38,819 nt of DNA from a virus, in IMG/VR virus record IMGVR_UViG_3300037475_000102, positions 1 to 38,819 of that record, one strand, 5' to 3'. Positions 6,705-16,091 of the stretch are shown piece by piece. Both the position numbers and the translations under genes were made by a program. Under the pieces are notes generated by a model that saw only the letters and a program-made list of their open reading frames with translations, ran no database searches and was not told the origin of the DNA. The number at the start of each line of letters is the position of its first letter. Position 1 is the first letter of the stretch.

Positions 6705-9302
6705 TTAATTATTCCACTGTGCTATTTCACTTTGTGAAAGTACACGGTTGTAGACGGCTATAAAATATATCCGGCATTTAACCCAATTAGATAAAAATTT
6801 AAATGTACCAAAGTATGTACTTGTGTTGGTTGCGGTCCATGCACCGAAACTATTATCTTTTCTTAAGACACCATTCCTATAGATGTCACCGTCACTTGTA
6901 ACTGCGGTGGCAGAATCATCCTGCTGACTGCCCCAATTGGCATAATATTCAGATGAATTATTTGAAAGGTTCAAAGTATTACCCGTTGACGTATAAACGT
7001 AAGTCCTTTCAGCGTTTGAACCTGCTGTATTTGCTATGATGTAACCATTGGCATAACCCCTGAATTTTATTATCATAGTCCATCCCGCCGGAAGATATAA
7101 TAAGGTATTGGTTTTTATCCCGTCATTCGAGCCGTCAAGATAAAGAAAACCGAACGCCGTTGAATCTGTCGGATCATCTGAAGAACTCGAAGCTGTTGCT
7201 CCTAACATTAGAGTATCACCTGTATTTGTGCCGTCCGTGTAAAGCGAGGGCATACGCTGTTGATAGGTTGAAATGCCATTATAAAAACCTCTCCATTTAT
7301 CAAATCCTACATATATCTTTAATGAATCTATTGGAACAGTATAGGTTCTATTCTTTATTAAAATCCTCTGTGTATTTGTTACAGTCATTGTACCCGTTAA
7401 ATAGCTATATCCATAAGCAGTAGTTGTGAAAACTAAAGTATCGTTATTGGCTATTGTTGAAGTATCGGGATTATACGAGTAATGCCAATAATCATTTGTA
7501 GCTCCCACTGAATCCATTGTGTAAGAAGCAACCGTAGGCGTGTTTGAGTTAATGCCTATGCTGATTTTCAGACTGTCGGTTGCAAAAAAATTATATGTAT
7601 TTGCCTGAATGTTTACAGGCAGTCTGTCTTTAATTGTATCGGAATAAGTTGTAACATTTAACCTTTGATATGTCGAATCTGTATAACCTATCCAGTATGG
7701 TTTTATAGCCTGGTTAAATATCTGTCTTGCAATTAGCCCGTTAGCATTTCTTATCGGGTGAAGTGTATCACCAAATTGAGCGTAGCAAAACTGCGGTTTT
7801 AAATCCCATAAATTTCCTGCATCTCCACCTGCCCTGAATTGTCCGAGCAATGACATTGTATTTATCCACTGTACACTATGAGCCGTACAGTATGTATGAA
7901 CCGCTGAATTAACGGAATCAACTGTTTGCATTGTGGCGTTTGTTTCAGACTGCGAAGGAGATATGCCATAAACAATAGGTACAATTGAATGATTAAGACA
8001 AGAATCTATCATAGCTTTTGTTCTTGCTATTATACCGGCTGAATAATGGTTGGCTAAGTTCCAGTCATTGATCCCGCCTTCGATAACGCAAATCTTTGGG
8101 CTTAAATCTATGCAATCAGTTTTAAACCTGCTTTGTATCATTGTTGATGTCTGAGAGGCTACACCCATATTCTGATAAGTCCAATTCATATATGTACCTA
8201 TCTTATAAGGTAAAGTAGTAGTAACATCATAACCGGAATAATTTGTATGTGAAGCACCCGAACTAAAACGGTATGAAGTGGTTGCGTTCATTGTGCCGTC
8301 TATAATGGAATTACCAATACATACCATTACAGGTGCAATCGCAAAGTAAAATCTTATAGGAAAGTATCTTTCGGTTACTGTTCCGGTAGTCCAGTCTTTA
8401 TTCAAAGAATCACTGGCGAAACTTGAATAAGACCTGTTAAAAGCTGTACTGCTTGACATTGGTTCAGCTATTGCATTACCTGTCCCCGTTATGACAATGG
8501 CATAATAGTCCCCTGCTTGTACATCAATAGGAGTAGTTAAAACAATCGAATTGACTCCGTTAACCAGCCTCGATGTTAACTCTTCACTGGTTCTTATTAA
8601 AGTGAATATCCCACCAACTTTTGTATTTACATTCCTCCAAATTTGAAATTTGAAAGAAGTTTGTTTGGTAGCATCTCTAATCTCTAAACCTATTTGAGTT
8701 ATACTTCCTGTCTGCCTTATTCTGTACCAAGAATGATTCATTAAAAGCCACTGGGTGCCATTAATTGTATTAGCTGTATCGCTTGCAGTAGTGATCGGCT
8801 GATATTCACCTATCCATGTTACCCCCGTATTTGGTGAAAGAACAGGCAATGAACCTGTTGTATTGTATAATATGTTGAGTCTTACCGTTCCCGAGCTCAA
8901 TCCGAAAAAACTTGTACGGTTAATAACCTGTGAATAATAGGAACCGCTTAGAGATATGGTCCAGGCTGAAGTATCGATGCTTGAGCTGCCGTCAATTATT
9001 ACATTGGCTTTTACTGTCCCGGAATCCTTACCATAGAATGTGACCTTATTTATTGCCTGGTTATATTTGCCGTCAGTTTGGTTGCGTACCATTTGGAATT
9101 TACTGGTATCAAGCTGAGAGATTTCTATGTAGAAGTTTATTTTGACTGTGCCGGCTGTCAGTCCGTAATATGTTGTACGGTTAGTGAGTGAGGTGTACTT
9201 ACCGTCTGTGTTATTAGCGGTTAATTGCCAGTTTGTTGTGTCGATGGTTTGCCCGAAACAGTGAGCCGTGAAAAGGAAAAAGATTAAAAGTATTTTTTTC
9301 AT
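6705..9302 (-). CDS. Tail fibre/spike: signal peptide, SGNH esterase, LamG
   Basis: This 865-aa protein from the ATG at 9302 begins with a Sec-type signal (MKKILLIFFLFTAHCFG) that is rare for a virion protein. The alternative ATG at 9326, overlapping the previous stop, would place eight residues before it. Three tandem repeats of about 43 residues (roughly 18-145) share W/F-x2-x-x-x-T-D-G-x-Y and YG-x2-x-GTV. An SGNH/GDSL hydrolase follows, with IGNS near 331, GGIND near 410 and D-T-L-HP near 515. Residues about 660-865 look like a LamG/concanavalin domain ending YNRVLSQSEI. It probably deacetylates or binds a surface polysaccharide. Confidence 0.8.
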   Translation of the reverse strand: MKKILLIFFLFTAHCFGQTIDTTNWQLTANNTDGKYTSLTNRTTYYGLTAGTVKINFYIEISQLDTSKFQMVRNQTDGKYNQAINKVTFYGKDSGTVKANVIIDGSSSIDTSAWTISLSGSYYSQVINRTSFFGLSSGTVRLNILYNTTGSLPVLSPNTGVTWIGEYQPITTASDTANTINGTQWLLMNHSWYRIRQTGSITQIGLEIRDATKQTSFKFQIWRNVNTKVGGIFTLIRTSEELTSRLVNGVNSIVLTTPIDVQAGDYYAIVITGTGNAIAEPMSSSTAFNRSYSSFASDSLNKDWTTGTVTERYFPIRFYFAIAPVMVCIGNSIIDGTMNATTSYRFSSGASHTNYSGYDVTTTLPYKIGTYMNWTYQNMGVASQTSTMIQSRFKTDCIDLSPKICVIEGGINDWNLANHYSAGIIARTKAMIDSCLNHSIVPIVYGISPSQSETNATMQTVDSVNSAVHTYCTAHSVQWINTMSLLGQFRAGGDAGNLWDLKPQFCYAQFGDTLHPIRNANGLIARQIFNQAIKPYWIGYTDSTYQRLNVTTYSDTIKDRLPVNIQANTYNFFATDSLKISIGINSNTPTVASYTMDSVGATNDYWHYSYNPDTSTIANNDTLVFTTTAYGYSYLTGTMTVTNTQRILIKNRTYTVPIDSLKIYVGFDKWRGFYNGISTYQQRMPSLYTDGTNTGDTLMLGATASSSSDDPTDSTAFGFLYLDGSNDGIKTNTLLYLPAGWTMIIKFRGYANGYIIANTAGSNAERTYVYTSTGNTLNLSNNSSEYYANWGSQQDDSATAVTSDGDIYRNGVLRKDNSFGAWTATNTSTYFGTFKFLSNWVKCRIYFIAVYNRVLSQSEIAQWNN

Positions 9303-9319
9303 AATATTGTTTTTGAATT

Positions 9320-9709
9320 TTACCATAAATTATTCCAAACAGAACCGTCATAACATTCAAGTTTACCGCTTGTCGTGTTGAATATCGTATATCCCGCTGC
9401 GGGCGAAGCCGGACGGTTCAAGGTTGACATGCTGGGGAACTGGAAAAAAGTACCATTCCCGCCTGACATAACTGCTGAACCTTTAAGCCTTGTTGCACCG
9501 TCAACATATAGTTTTTCACTTACTCCGGTTGAAGCATTGACCCAAACGTTACCGAAGGAAGATATTGCGCCATCCGCTCCGCTGCCTATTGCAAAATCTC
9601 CCGAAGCCTGGTCTATTGTCAGTCTAAGTGTTCCGTCATATTTAATTTCAAAGAGTGTACCTGTGTCGATTAATTCTACTTTCCCAAATGTAATTGCTTT
9701 GTCTGCCAT
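9320..9709 (-). CDS. Tail fibre-like protein
   Basis: This 129-aa protein is Gly/Ser-rich and beta-rich. Its end (PASPAAGYTIFNTTSG then YDGSVW) is a motif common at the tips of phage fibre and appendage proteins. The stop overlaps the possible early start of the esterase fibre. It probably trimerises at the tail tip. Confidence 0.65.
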   Translation of the reverse strand: MADKAITFGKVELIDTGTLFEIKYDGTLRLTIDQASGDFAIGSGADGAISSFGNVWVNASTGVSEKLYVDGATRLKGSAVMSGGNGTFFQFPSMSTLNRPASPAAGYTIFNTTSGKLECYDGSVWNNLW

Positions 9710-9721
9710 TTTATTTTTATT

Positions 9722-10801
9722 TTAATAGGTTAGTGTTAATCCAGTTATATATTTGTAATCCATTACATTATCACTTGAATCCCATGCGATAGGCGCATTT
9801 CCATAACAGCCGGAAAGTATTTTGTTGGAACCATCATTAACGATATATCCGTCCGGGTAATCATAGAAAAACCCGAAGTTTTTAAACTGTGACGTACCGA
9901 ACTGAAGCCTGCCCCAATCAACTAATCCGCTCAATGAAACAAACGCGCCCCCTTCGCAATTTACTTTATGGAAATCAAGATTCTGATCTCCCTGCGTGAA
10001 GATTATATTACTTGCTTTAGGTGTATCCGATGTTCCGCTTCTTGCGAATAATGCAAAAGTTGCAGTGTTTTCTAATACCACTTCGCCTACACCGATTATA
10101 TTTATAAAATCATACCATATAAAATTATCTATGTACTTACCTGCCTTGCATGGATAAACCCAAACTTCAAATCTATTAGAGCTTGAACGTGTACCTAGTG
10201 ACTGGATATAAGTCATGGCATCGCTAACTGAGTTATATAATCTTCCTGTAACTGCTGTTGTATCTGCGTGAACCCAAATAACATTTGTTAATAAAAACCT
10301 TTCTGAAAATGTTTTATTAACTACGTGATTAGGTAATGTTGGAGTTACGGTTGAAATGGGAATAGTTGTAAAAGTCCATGAACCGGATATAGTTCTTGCT
10401 TGGTCTATTACGCCAGTTTGTTCCCATCGGGTTAAATCGCCATTTGCTGTCGCTGCACCTGAACCCGTTACCTTAAACCCGCCCATAGGCTGATTAGCAG
10501 TGAAAACCACTGTTCCATCTTTGTGGATATAGTTTCCAAGGTTGCTGTCATAAAGTGCCTGAGTATCTGAGCCGCCCCCGGCAAAAGTTGTTATTTCGGT
10601 ATCGGTTGTGGTGTTGTATAATTTATATGTAACCTCCGAGCTGAAGGCTGCAAACTTCCAGACACCATTGGCTATATGGGTGCCGGATATACCCGCAGTG
10701 GTAAAGGGCGTAACCCTTAAATCAAATGAACCTGTAGTTACAGGCTGATAGTTACCGCCTGAGACTGTCATTATTGTTATAAACTTATTATTATCTGCCA
10801 T
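9722..10801 (-). CDS. Tail appendage/baseplate protein
   Basis: This 359-aa protein has an N-terminal beta-rich domain (1-75) and a TVVFTANQPMGGFKVT segment (about 95-112) that is typical of tail-fibre hinge regions. A Gly/Asn-rich C-terminal half follows that may form a beta-helix. No enzyme motif is visible. Its position between other distal tail genes supports a structural role. Confidence 0.65.
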   Translation of the reverse strand: MADNNKFITIMTVSGGNYQPVTTGSFDLRVTPFTTAGISGTHIANGVWKFAAFSSEVTYKLYNTTTDTEITTFAGGGSDTQALYDSNLGNYIHKDGTVVFTANQPMGGFKVTGSGAATANGDLTRWEQTGVIDQARTISGSWTFTTIPISTVTPTLPNHVVNKTFSERFLLTNVIWVHADTTAVTGRLYNSVSDAMTYIQSLGTRSSSNRFEVWVYPCKAGKYIDNFIWYDFINIIGVGEVVLENTATFALFARSGTSDTPKASNIIFTQGDQNLDFHKVNCEGGAFVSLSGLVDWGRLQFGTSQFKNFGFFYDYPDGYIVNDGSNKILSGCYGNAPIAWDSSDNVMDYKYITGLTLTY

Positions 10802-10815
10802 TATATTTTATTAAT

Positions 10816-11361
10816 TTAAATTACTACAAAACTGTCGTGAGCTGAAATAACCGCAACACCGGGATCGATTACGCGGCGTATGTTGATACTTGGTACCATA
10901 TCAACTGCCATAAATGAAACCTTTAAACCGTGTGCGCCCGCAGGCTTTGTACCTATGCCCCTGATGATGCTTAAGATATTTGATGTTAAGATCACCGGAA
11001 CATCAACATAAGTTGTTTCATCTATTGCGGGCGTTAAAAATAAATCATAAGTATTTTGTGAATTATAGGCCATTGCAAAGTTCTCATATACATCAACACC
11101 CATCAAAAGCCCGGCAAAATCAAAAACCCAATCAGGAACGAACCCAAAAACCGTTTTAATATTTTTTAATGTAGGCGATTCAATATTAAAATTACTTGTT
11201 CTCTGAATGACTGAAATTTCATTCCAATTTTCCGTTTTGGGGGATGAAATGAAGCTGTATGGAAAATCAAAACTCCATGACACACCGGGACTATCCCCTG
11301 TTTTGCGAACACCCCTTAAACGTCCTACTCCTATTCCATTTGGGTATAAAAAATTAGCCAT
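10816..11361 (-). CDS. Distal tail/virion protein of unknown fold
   Basis: This 181-aa protein is mostly beta with no membrane segment. I recognise no family. It is the last gene read leftward before the inverted lipoprotein cassette, and the first after it, so the cassette was probably inserted between two tail genes. It starts at the ATG MANFLYPNG. Confidence 0.55.
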   Translation of the reverse strand: MANFLYPNGIGVGRLRGVRKTGDSPGVSWSFDFPYSFISSPKTENWNEISVIQRTSNFNIESPTLKNIKTVFGFVPDWVFDFAGLLMGVDVYENFAMAYNSQNTYDLFLTPAIDETTYVDVPVILTSNILSIIRGIGTKPAGAHGLKVSFMAVDMVPSINIRRVIDPGVAVISAHDSFVVI

Positions 11362-11407
11362 TCTACTCTGTTTTTGCCCCTTTTTTAAATATCACGTGAA
11401 CTACTTA

Positions 11408-11439
11408 TTGTGTTTTACTGCCAGTTTTATATATATTTG
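11408..11439 (+). promoter_or_regulatory. Rightward promoter of the lipoprotein cassette
   Basis: TTG (11408-11410), 21 nt and TATATTTG (11432-11439) match the Bacteroidetes promoter pattern. TATATT is followed by exactly 5 nt and then arm1 of leader P2 at 11443. This is the only rightward promoter seen inside the late region. Confidence 0.75.
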
Positions 11440-11442
11440 AGT

Positions 11443-11545
11443 GTTGATGAACCTATTTAATAAAACTTTTTGTGTGCTTGCTTCGGGTAGTGTAACCTTA
11501 GATTCATTTCTTATGGTTCATCAACGGCTATTCAGGCAAGTACAC
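11443..11545 (+). ncRNA. Pseudoknot-type leader P2
   Basis: The order is arm1 GTTGATGAACC (11443-11453), arm2 GTGTGCTTGC (11472-11481), arm1' GGTTCATCAAC (11515-11525) and arm2' GCAAGTACAC (11536-11545). arm1 is 11 perfect pairs and arm2 is 10 pairs with one G-U. The stems interlock. The linker ATTTAATAAAACTTTTTG (11455-11472) matches the P1 linker at 16 of 18 positions. The ATG of the lipoprotein is 19 nt after arm2'. Confidence 0.65.
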
Positions 11546-11564
11546 TCATTTAATTTTATAAATT

Positions 11565-12014
11565 ATGAAAAATTTAGTATTAATAATTTTTGCAGTTTTA
11601 ATATGTTCCTGCGGTAAAGATGATATTACCGGACCAACCGGAACAGGTTCTACTGACAGCTTGATATATAGCAAGGATTCCGTTACCGCCGTTTCTGAAC
11701 TTGGAATGACATTGCCTACTATCGTAAATATTGACTCTTTGCATACCAATAAATACAAAATTGTTTTCGATGCTTCTACAAATGATACTACTACACGCCC
11801 CGTTGTAGAAATTCTTTATTATTTTTTTCAGGATTCCGTTCATGCACTTTACGAAGAAGAATTTACTGGCGAACAGATTAATCAACATTACGACAAGACT
11901 ATTCTTATAAATGAAATTCACGATTTTAAACTTGAAATAGATGCTGGCTTTACTGCTATTTATTCCGGCTCCTGGATTACTATAAAGCATCTTAAAATCT
12001 ATATTGTTCATTAA
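11565..12014 (+). CDS. Surface lipoprotein cargo gene (possible superinfection exclusion)
   Basis: This 149-aa protein begins with a lipoprotein signal, a hydrophobic run ending in a lipobox ICSC with Cys16. Next come G-K-D-D and a Gly/Thr-rich linker. K-(D/E)2 just after the lipidated Cys is the known lipoprotein export signal for surface display in Bacteroidetes. The rest is beta-rich and unrecognised. It is the only rightward gene in the late region, has its own promoter and structured leader, and converges with the tail gene at 12011. A membrane-surface moron expressed by the prophage, for example to block receptor use by other phages, is a reasonable inference. Confidence 0.75.
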   Translation: MKNLVLIIFAVLICSCGKDDITGPTGTGSTDSLIYSKDSVTAVSELGMTLPTIVNIDSLHTNKYKIVFDASTNDTTTRPVVEILYYFFQDSVHALYEEEFTGEQINQHYDKTILINEIHDFKLEIDAGFTAIYSGSWITIKHLKIYIVH

Positions 12015-13492
12015 ATTTCTACAAGCTCCACAGAAGCTCTTTGACCGCTTTGCGGATCGAAAGTTAAGTTAATGCCCGTGATCCTTCTTACCCAATAATC
12101 AACTTCATTAACCGTTACGATATCGAATACTTCCAGCTCAATATTGGTATCGAAATGAATATCTGTATTGATAATGTTCTTATTACCGGCAATTAGAAAA
12201 TCATATTCAACGCCTGCTGTTTTATAAATTAATGTATTTTCAAAATCAGTCGAGAACCAACCAATATCATCAATTTCAAAACTTTCACTAACGCTATAAT
12301 TTTGTACAAATAACCGTGCAAAAGCTACAGTATTAAAACCTAAATGATGTTTAAAGAAATAAGCGTTACCAGCTTTATTTATAAAGTAATATATTCTATG
12401 AACCTGCTTAACGCTTGAAACAGGTGTATAGTCAAGAGGGAATAAATCATCATCTAAATTCCTGATTAAACCTTTACATTGTATTGTTACACCCGCCGAA
12501 AGAAAGTCCTCTGAATCTACATTATAAAAGTTACTTCTTGTAGTTGGTCCAACCGTTATTTTTTCTGCATCATTTATATATAAATCATCTTTGCTTTTCA
12601 TTAATCCGGCATATCTGCTGTCAACTCTCACTTGGTCTGGTTGTGTGTCATGCCTGTAAAACAGCATTAAAAACTTCGCTGAATTAATTTGATTTGTTTC
12701 TGTGTGAGGCTCAAGCATTTGTATTTCTCTGTGGTTTATGCCTTCGCTTCTCCACCCGCACCACAAAACAACTTTAATAAAATGCGTATTAAGAGGCACT
12801 AAGCCTTCTGTTTTCAGCTTAAATATAAAACCCAATCCATAAGCAAGCTCTTTGAACAACTGCCAACCATTTTCAGAAATTCCATTTGCAAGCATTTCAT
12901 TGTATGCTTCCCAAATAATTTTAGGCGTATATCCCAAGCGTGAACTCCAATTAAAATTTAGATCCGTTGAAAGTCTTGGAGTGTCGTTTATGCCATTATT
13001 AACACCTCTAAAAAGATAACTTGTTATAAAGTTGTCAATATCTACGCCGCCAGTTAAACGAGGCGGGGCTATACAGAAATTAGCAAGTTCACCTTCCCAT
13101 GTAAAGAAATTCAATGTGATATCCCACCTGCCGGACATAAAAGACTTGTCGACCGTGGTTTCTTCGTTATCCATTACTCCGCCTATGATTTTATTGCCAA
13201 GATCGAGGCTTAGTGCATACTTATAACGCGTATTATCCGAAGGCTTGAAAAATTCCTTTACTGTTAAATTATTTTCATTACTTCTTATTGAATCAGATAA
13301 GGAAAAACCGATTGCAAAGGCACTGCAAACACAGTTAAATTCACTTTCAGCACTGCTTAATTGCTCGGTGTAACTGGAGAAAGTACCGTCTAATATATCT
13401 TCAAAGAATAATGAATCGTTATAATCTTCATTGATAAAAGAAAAATAATTATCTCTTTGCTCTGTTGAGTATCTTTTTACGTATCCTATCAT
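12011..13492 (-). CDS. Tail tip/baseplate protein downstream of tape measure
   Basis: This 493-aa protein directly follows the tape measure gene (ATGA overlap), the usual place for distal tail (Dit) or tail-associated (Tal) proteins. It is mixed alpha/beta with many aromatic residues and no obvious enzymatic motif. The last residues (VNEVDYWVRRITGINLTF) look like a beta-rich closing domain. The name rests mainly on position and size. Confidence 0.6.
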   Translation of the reverse strand: MIGYVKRYSTEQRDNYFSFINEDYNDSLFFEDILDGTFSSYTEQLSSAESEFNCVCSAFAIGFSLSDSIRSNENNLTVKEFFKPSDNTRYKYALSLDLGNKIIGGVMDNEETTVDKSFMSGRWDITLNFFTWEGELANFCIAPPRLTGGVDIDNFITSYLFRGVNNGINDTPRLSTDLNFNWSSRLGYTPKIIWEAYNEMLANGISENGWQLFKELAYGLGFIFKLKTEGLVPLNTHFIKVVLWCGWRSEGINHREIQMLEPHTETNQINSAKFLMLFYRHDTQPDQVRVDSRYAGLMKSKDDLYINDAEKITVGPTTRSNFYNVDSEDFLSAGVTIQCKGLIRNLDDDLFPLDYTPVSSVKQVHRIYYFINKAGNAYFFKHHLGFNTVAFARLFVQNYSVSESFEIDDIGWFSTDFENTLIYKTAGVEYDFLIAGNKNIINTDIHFDTNIELEVFDIVTVNEVDYWVRRITGINLTFDPQSGQRASVELVEI

Positions 13493-15669
13493 GCCCGCAC
13501 CTTGCCATCATAAATTTCGCCGTCTATTTTAACTCTCCAGGAGGCTTCTTTGCCAATTTCAGAATGAACCATGACCTGAATATTGGGTTTATACATTCCA
13601 CTTCTTGAAGGCGTTGGTGTGTAGTTGTTATGAGCCATGCCATGAGCCCCTGCCGCCCCAGCCAAGGCACTTACAGCCCCGCCTCCCGGAAACAGTCCGA
13701 TTATATCTCCGAATAATCCTCCTATGCTTGAACCGGCATTGATAATAGAATCAATCATATTGACTATATCCCCGAACGTACCTACAATTTTACCAAGCTC
13801 TGTATCCATGCCTATACCAAATGCATCTAGTGTAGCTTTTAATGAGCTGTCAAATAATTTAGCATCACCGAGTAACTTCTTCCCAATATCTTCGTGCATA
13901 CCACCCGCTACACTAGACAGGTTATTAAACGGACTTTTTAAGAAGGCACTGCCGGAGTTTGCATTGTTTGCGTTGAATACTTCACCGGGACGGACCATAA
14001 AAGCGTTACCCATTAAGCGGGCATCTTTACCAAATGAGGATAACGATTCTATTTCTCTTACAAGGTCTCTTTCTTCCTGTAGGTATTTATTGCGGTGTTT
14101 TTTTATTTCAAGGTCATTCTTACCGATATATGAGAGGTTTTCGCTTGCTCTTAATTCATCGAGTAAAACCTGAACATTTTTCCTGGTTAATGTTTCTGTA
14201 AGCTCAAGGTTTAAATGTTCTTCTTTTAATTTTTCAAGAAGAAGATCAAGTAAATCTATTTCTTCTTTTTTGCTGCCTGACTTTTTATCTTTTGTATTAT
14301 CGCTTTTACTTCTTAAAGGTGTGCCGTCTGCATTGCGGGCTATCTTTGTAGTTAGTCCGTGACCTGCATCTCCTTCAACAAGTAGTCCTCCATGACCCTT
14401 TTTTATTTCATCTTCCAAGCCAAGAATATTCATTAGCTGAGATTCGTAATCTTCGGCATCCAAAATAAGATTTACAAAGAAACCACCTGCGGGAGATTGC
14501 TTAGCCCAATCCGATATGTCATGAAAACCTTTATCGAGACTTTTAAGAGTATCATATAAGCCTTGGAGATTGCTTTTTAAGGCACTTGAACCTAAATCTT
14601 TTAATCCATCAGTTACAAGTTTAACGGGGTTAAAAAGTCCAGTTACTAATATCTTACCTGTTTCACTTGCATTAATTCCAAGATTGCCTAACGCACCAAC
14701 AGCAACGGTAACACCCGTAGAAGCAGCTTCTCCAACACCTTCCCAGAATTCGCCCATTTGCTGTTTAGCGATCTTCATCTTGGTTCCTGTAGAGTTTTCA
14801 AGAGAATCACCAAGATTTTTATATTTCTTCGCAATAATATCTACAGCATCACCATTTCTTAACTGTTCAGGTGTAAGATGTTTAAGCTCTTCTTCCAGCT
14901 TACCCATTTTACCAACATTGCCTTCCATTGTTGCGTCAAGTTTATCAACAGCGGTTCTTAAATCTGTACCCTGGACGACAGCAAGTAAACGACCTGCATT
15001 GATCGTTTTATTGATCTGCTCTTCTGACCTGCCCTGAGCTAAAAGAAAAGCCTGAACGCTTTCAATCTCTTCGTCTGCAATGCCCCATTTACCCTGCATT
15101 TGCTCTGCAGCGTTCTTTAAATTCAAATATTCAGTGGTACTATCACCAGTCGCCGCTTTTAGCTGCAGTAAGGCATCTTCTTGTTTTGAGTAAGCATCTA
15201 ATCCCTTTTCAAGTGCAGCAACGACACCAACACCCGCAAAACCTACGCCCATTAAAGAAGTAGTAAATTTTTCAGCATCAAAACTTGCTTTTTTTATTGA
15301 GGGACTCAGCGCATCAAACTCACTCTTTAGCTTCATTGCATTGGCTTCTTTTGAGCCGAGTATAACACTCTTACCCATTAACCCGCCTGTAAGTCCTGTA
15401 CCGGAGGGGAGGAAGGTATTCTGCTTAACGGAGGCTTGCATTTCACGCTGTGCAGTTTTAAAATCAGTGAGTTCTTTTTGAAGTGCTGCTTTGTTTTCCT
15501 GCACACGTATCTTCTGCTCAGCGGTGATTGAAGCGGTTACTTGCTTACTGTTCTCTACGGATATTTTAGCGGCTGCCTGCTCTTGTGCGGTTAAACGCTT
15601 TTCAGCCTGCTCCGCTTTCTGGAAGAAATCAAGATTACCCTTAAATACGTATTCGTGAACGTTACTCAA
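13489..15669 (-). CDS. Tail tape measure protein
   Basis: This 726-aa protein is the longest of the tail-tube region. Its N-terminal coiled coil (about 15-70) is followed by alternating hydrophobic and helical segments, including Gly/Ala-rich stretches near 135-160, 310-330 and 635-690. It sets tail length and helps DNA pass into the cell. It begins at a TTG that overlaps the preceding stop (TTGA). It stands two genes after the frameshifted chaperones, the canonical order. Confidence 0.85.
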   Translation of the reverse strand: MSNVHEYVFKGNLDFFQKAEQAEKRLTAQEQAAAKISVENSKQVTASITAEQKIRVQENKAALQKELTDFKTAQREMQASVKQNTFLPSGTGLTGGLMGKSVILGSKEANAMKLKSEFDALSPSIKKASFDAEKFTTSLMGVGFAGVGVVAALEKGLDAYSKQEDALLQLKAATGDSTTEYLNLKNAAEQMQGKWGIADEEIESVQAFLLAQGRSEEQINKTINAGRLLAVVQGTDLRTAVDKLDATMEGNVGKMGKLEEELKHLTPEQLRNGDAVDIIAKKYKNLGDSLENSTGTKMKIAKQQMGEFWEGVGEAASTGVTVAVGALGNLGINASETGKILVTGLFNPVKLVTDGLKDLGSSALKSNLQGLYDTLKSLDKGFHDISDWAKQSPAGGFFVNLILDAEDYESQLMNILGLEDEIKKGHGGLLVEGDAGHGLTTKIARNADGTPLRSKSDNTKDKKSGSKKEEIDLLDLLLEKLKEEHLNLELTETLTRKNVQVLLDELRASENLSYIGKNDLEIKKHRNKYLQEERDLVREIESLSSFGKDARLMGNAFMVRPGEVFNANNANSGSAFLKSPFNNLSSVAGGMHEDIGKKLLGDAKLFDSSLKATLDAFGIGMDTELGKIVGTFGDIVNMIDSIINAGSSIGGLFGDIIGLFPGGGAVSALAGAAGAHGMAHNNYTPTPSRSGMYKPNIQVMVHSEIGKEASWRVKIDGEIYDGKVRA

Positions 15670-16091
15670 TTACCAAATATTTTTTTAGAAACAGTTTCGA
15701 TAAAATTATTTACCCGTAAATCTATTCTGTAACCTGCCCCACTCCACCAGTAATTAGGATTAGTAGCCTTAGCGAACTTTGAAAAGATACGTTTGCCTTT
15801 GATCTTGAATAAGAGGGCTTTTTTATTAACAGGTCTTACAGGCCCTCTCCCGTCATTGAGCCATCCCGCAATTTTTTTATCGGATTCGTTAGGAATATCT
15901 ACTTTAGCGGTATCTGCGGAAATGGATTCAGCCTTGATTGCATTCTTAAAGCGGTGGTAGTCGTGTTCTGTGCTTATATCAACAAGCTCTTTCCTGCCTT
16001 CTTTAGCAAGATTATACGCTGACAGTTCACGTCTTAGCTTTGCATTTTTCTGTGCGAATGTTTCGCCTGTTGTTTTGAACATGAACATCAT
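15666..16091 (-). CDS. Small basic tail-region protein
   Basis: This 141-aa protein has a basic N-terminal helix (8-60) and an aromatic C-terminal part (WWSGAGYRIDLRV). I do not recognise it, though its size and place recall HK97 gp10-like minor tail proteins. ATGA overlap with the chaperone frame upstream and TTGA with the tape measure downstream show tight coupling. Confidence 0.6.
   Translation of the reverse strand: MMFMFKTTGETFAQKNAKLRRELSAYNLAKEGRKELVDISTEHDYHRFKNAIKAESISADTAKVDIPNESDKKIAGWLNDGRGPVRPVNKKALLFKIKGKRIFSKFAKATNPNYWWSGAGYRIDLRVNNFIETVSKKIFGN

Noticed and set aside
6705-10801. A diversity-generating retroelement acting on the fibre genes
   Set aside because: No reverse transcriptase gene and no template/variable repeat pair was seen in the window.
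13724-15037. Long rightward open frames opposite the tape measure gene
   Set aside because: They are Ser/Pro/Leu-rich mirror frames without starts, SD or promoter, and arise from codon bias of the real gene.
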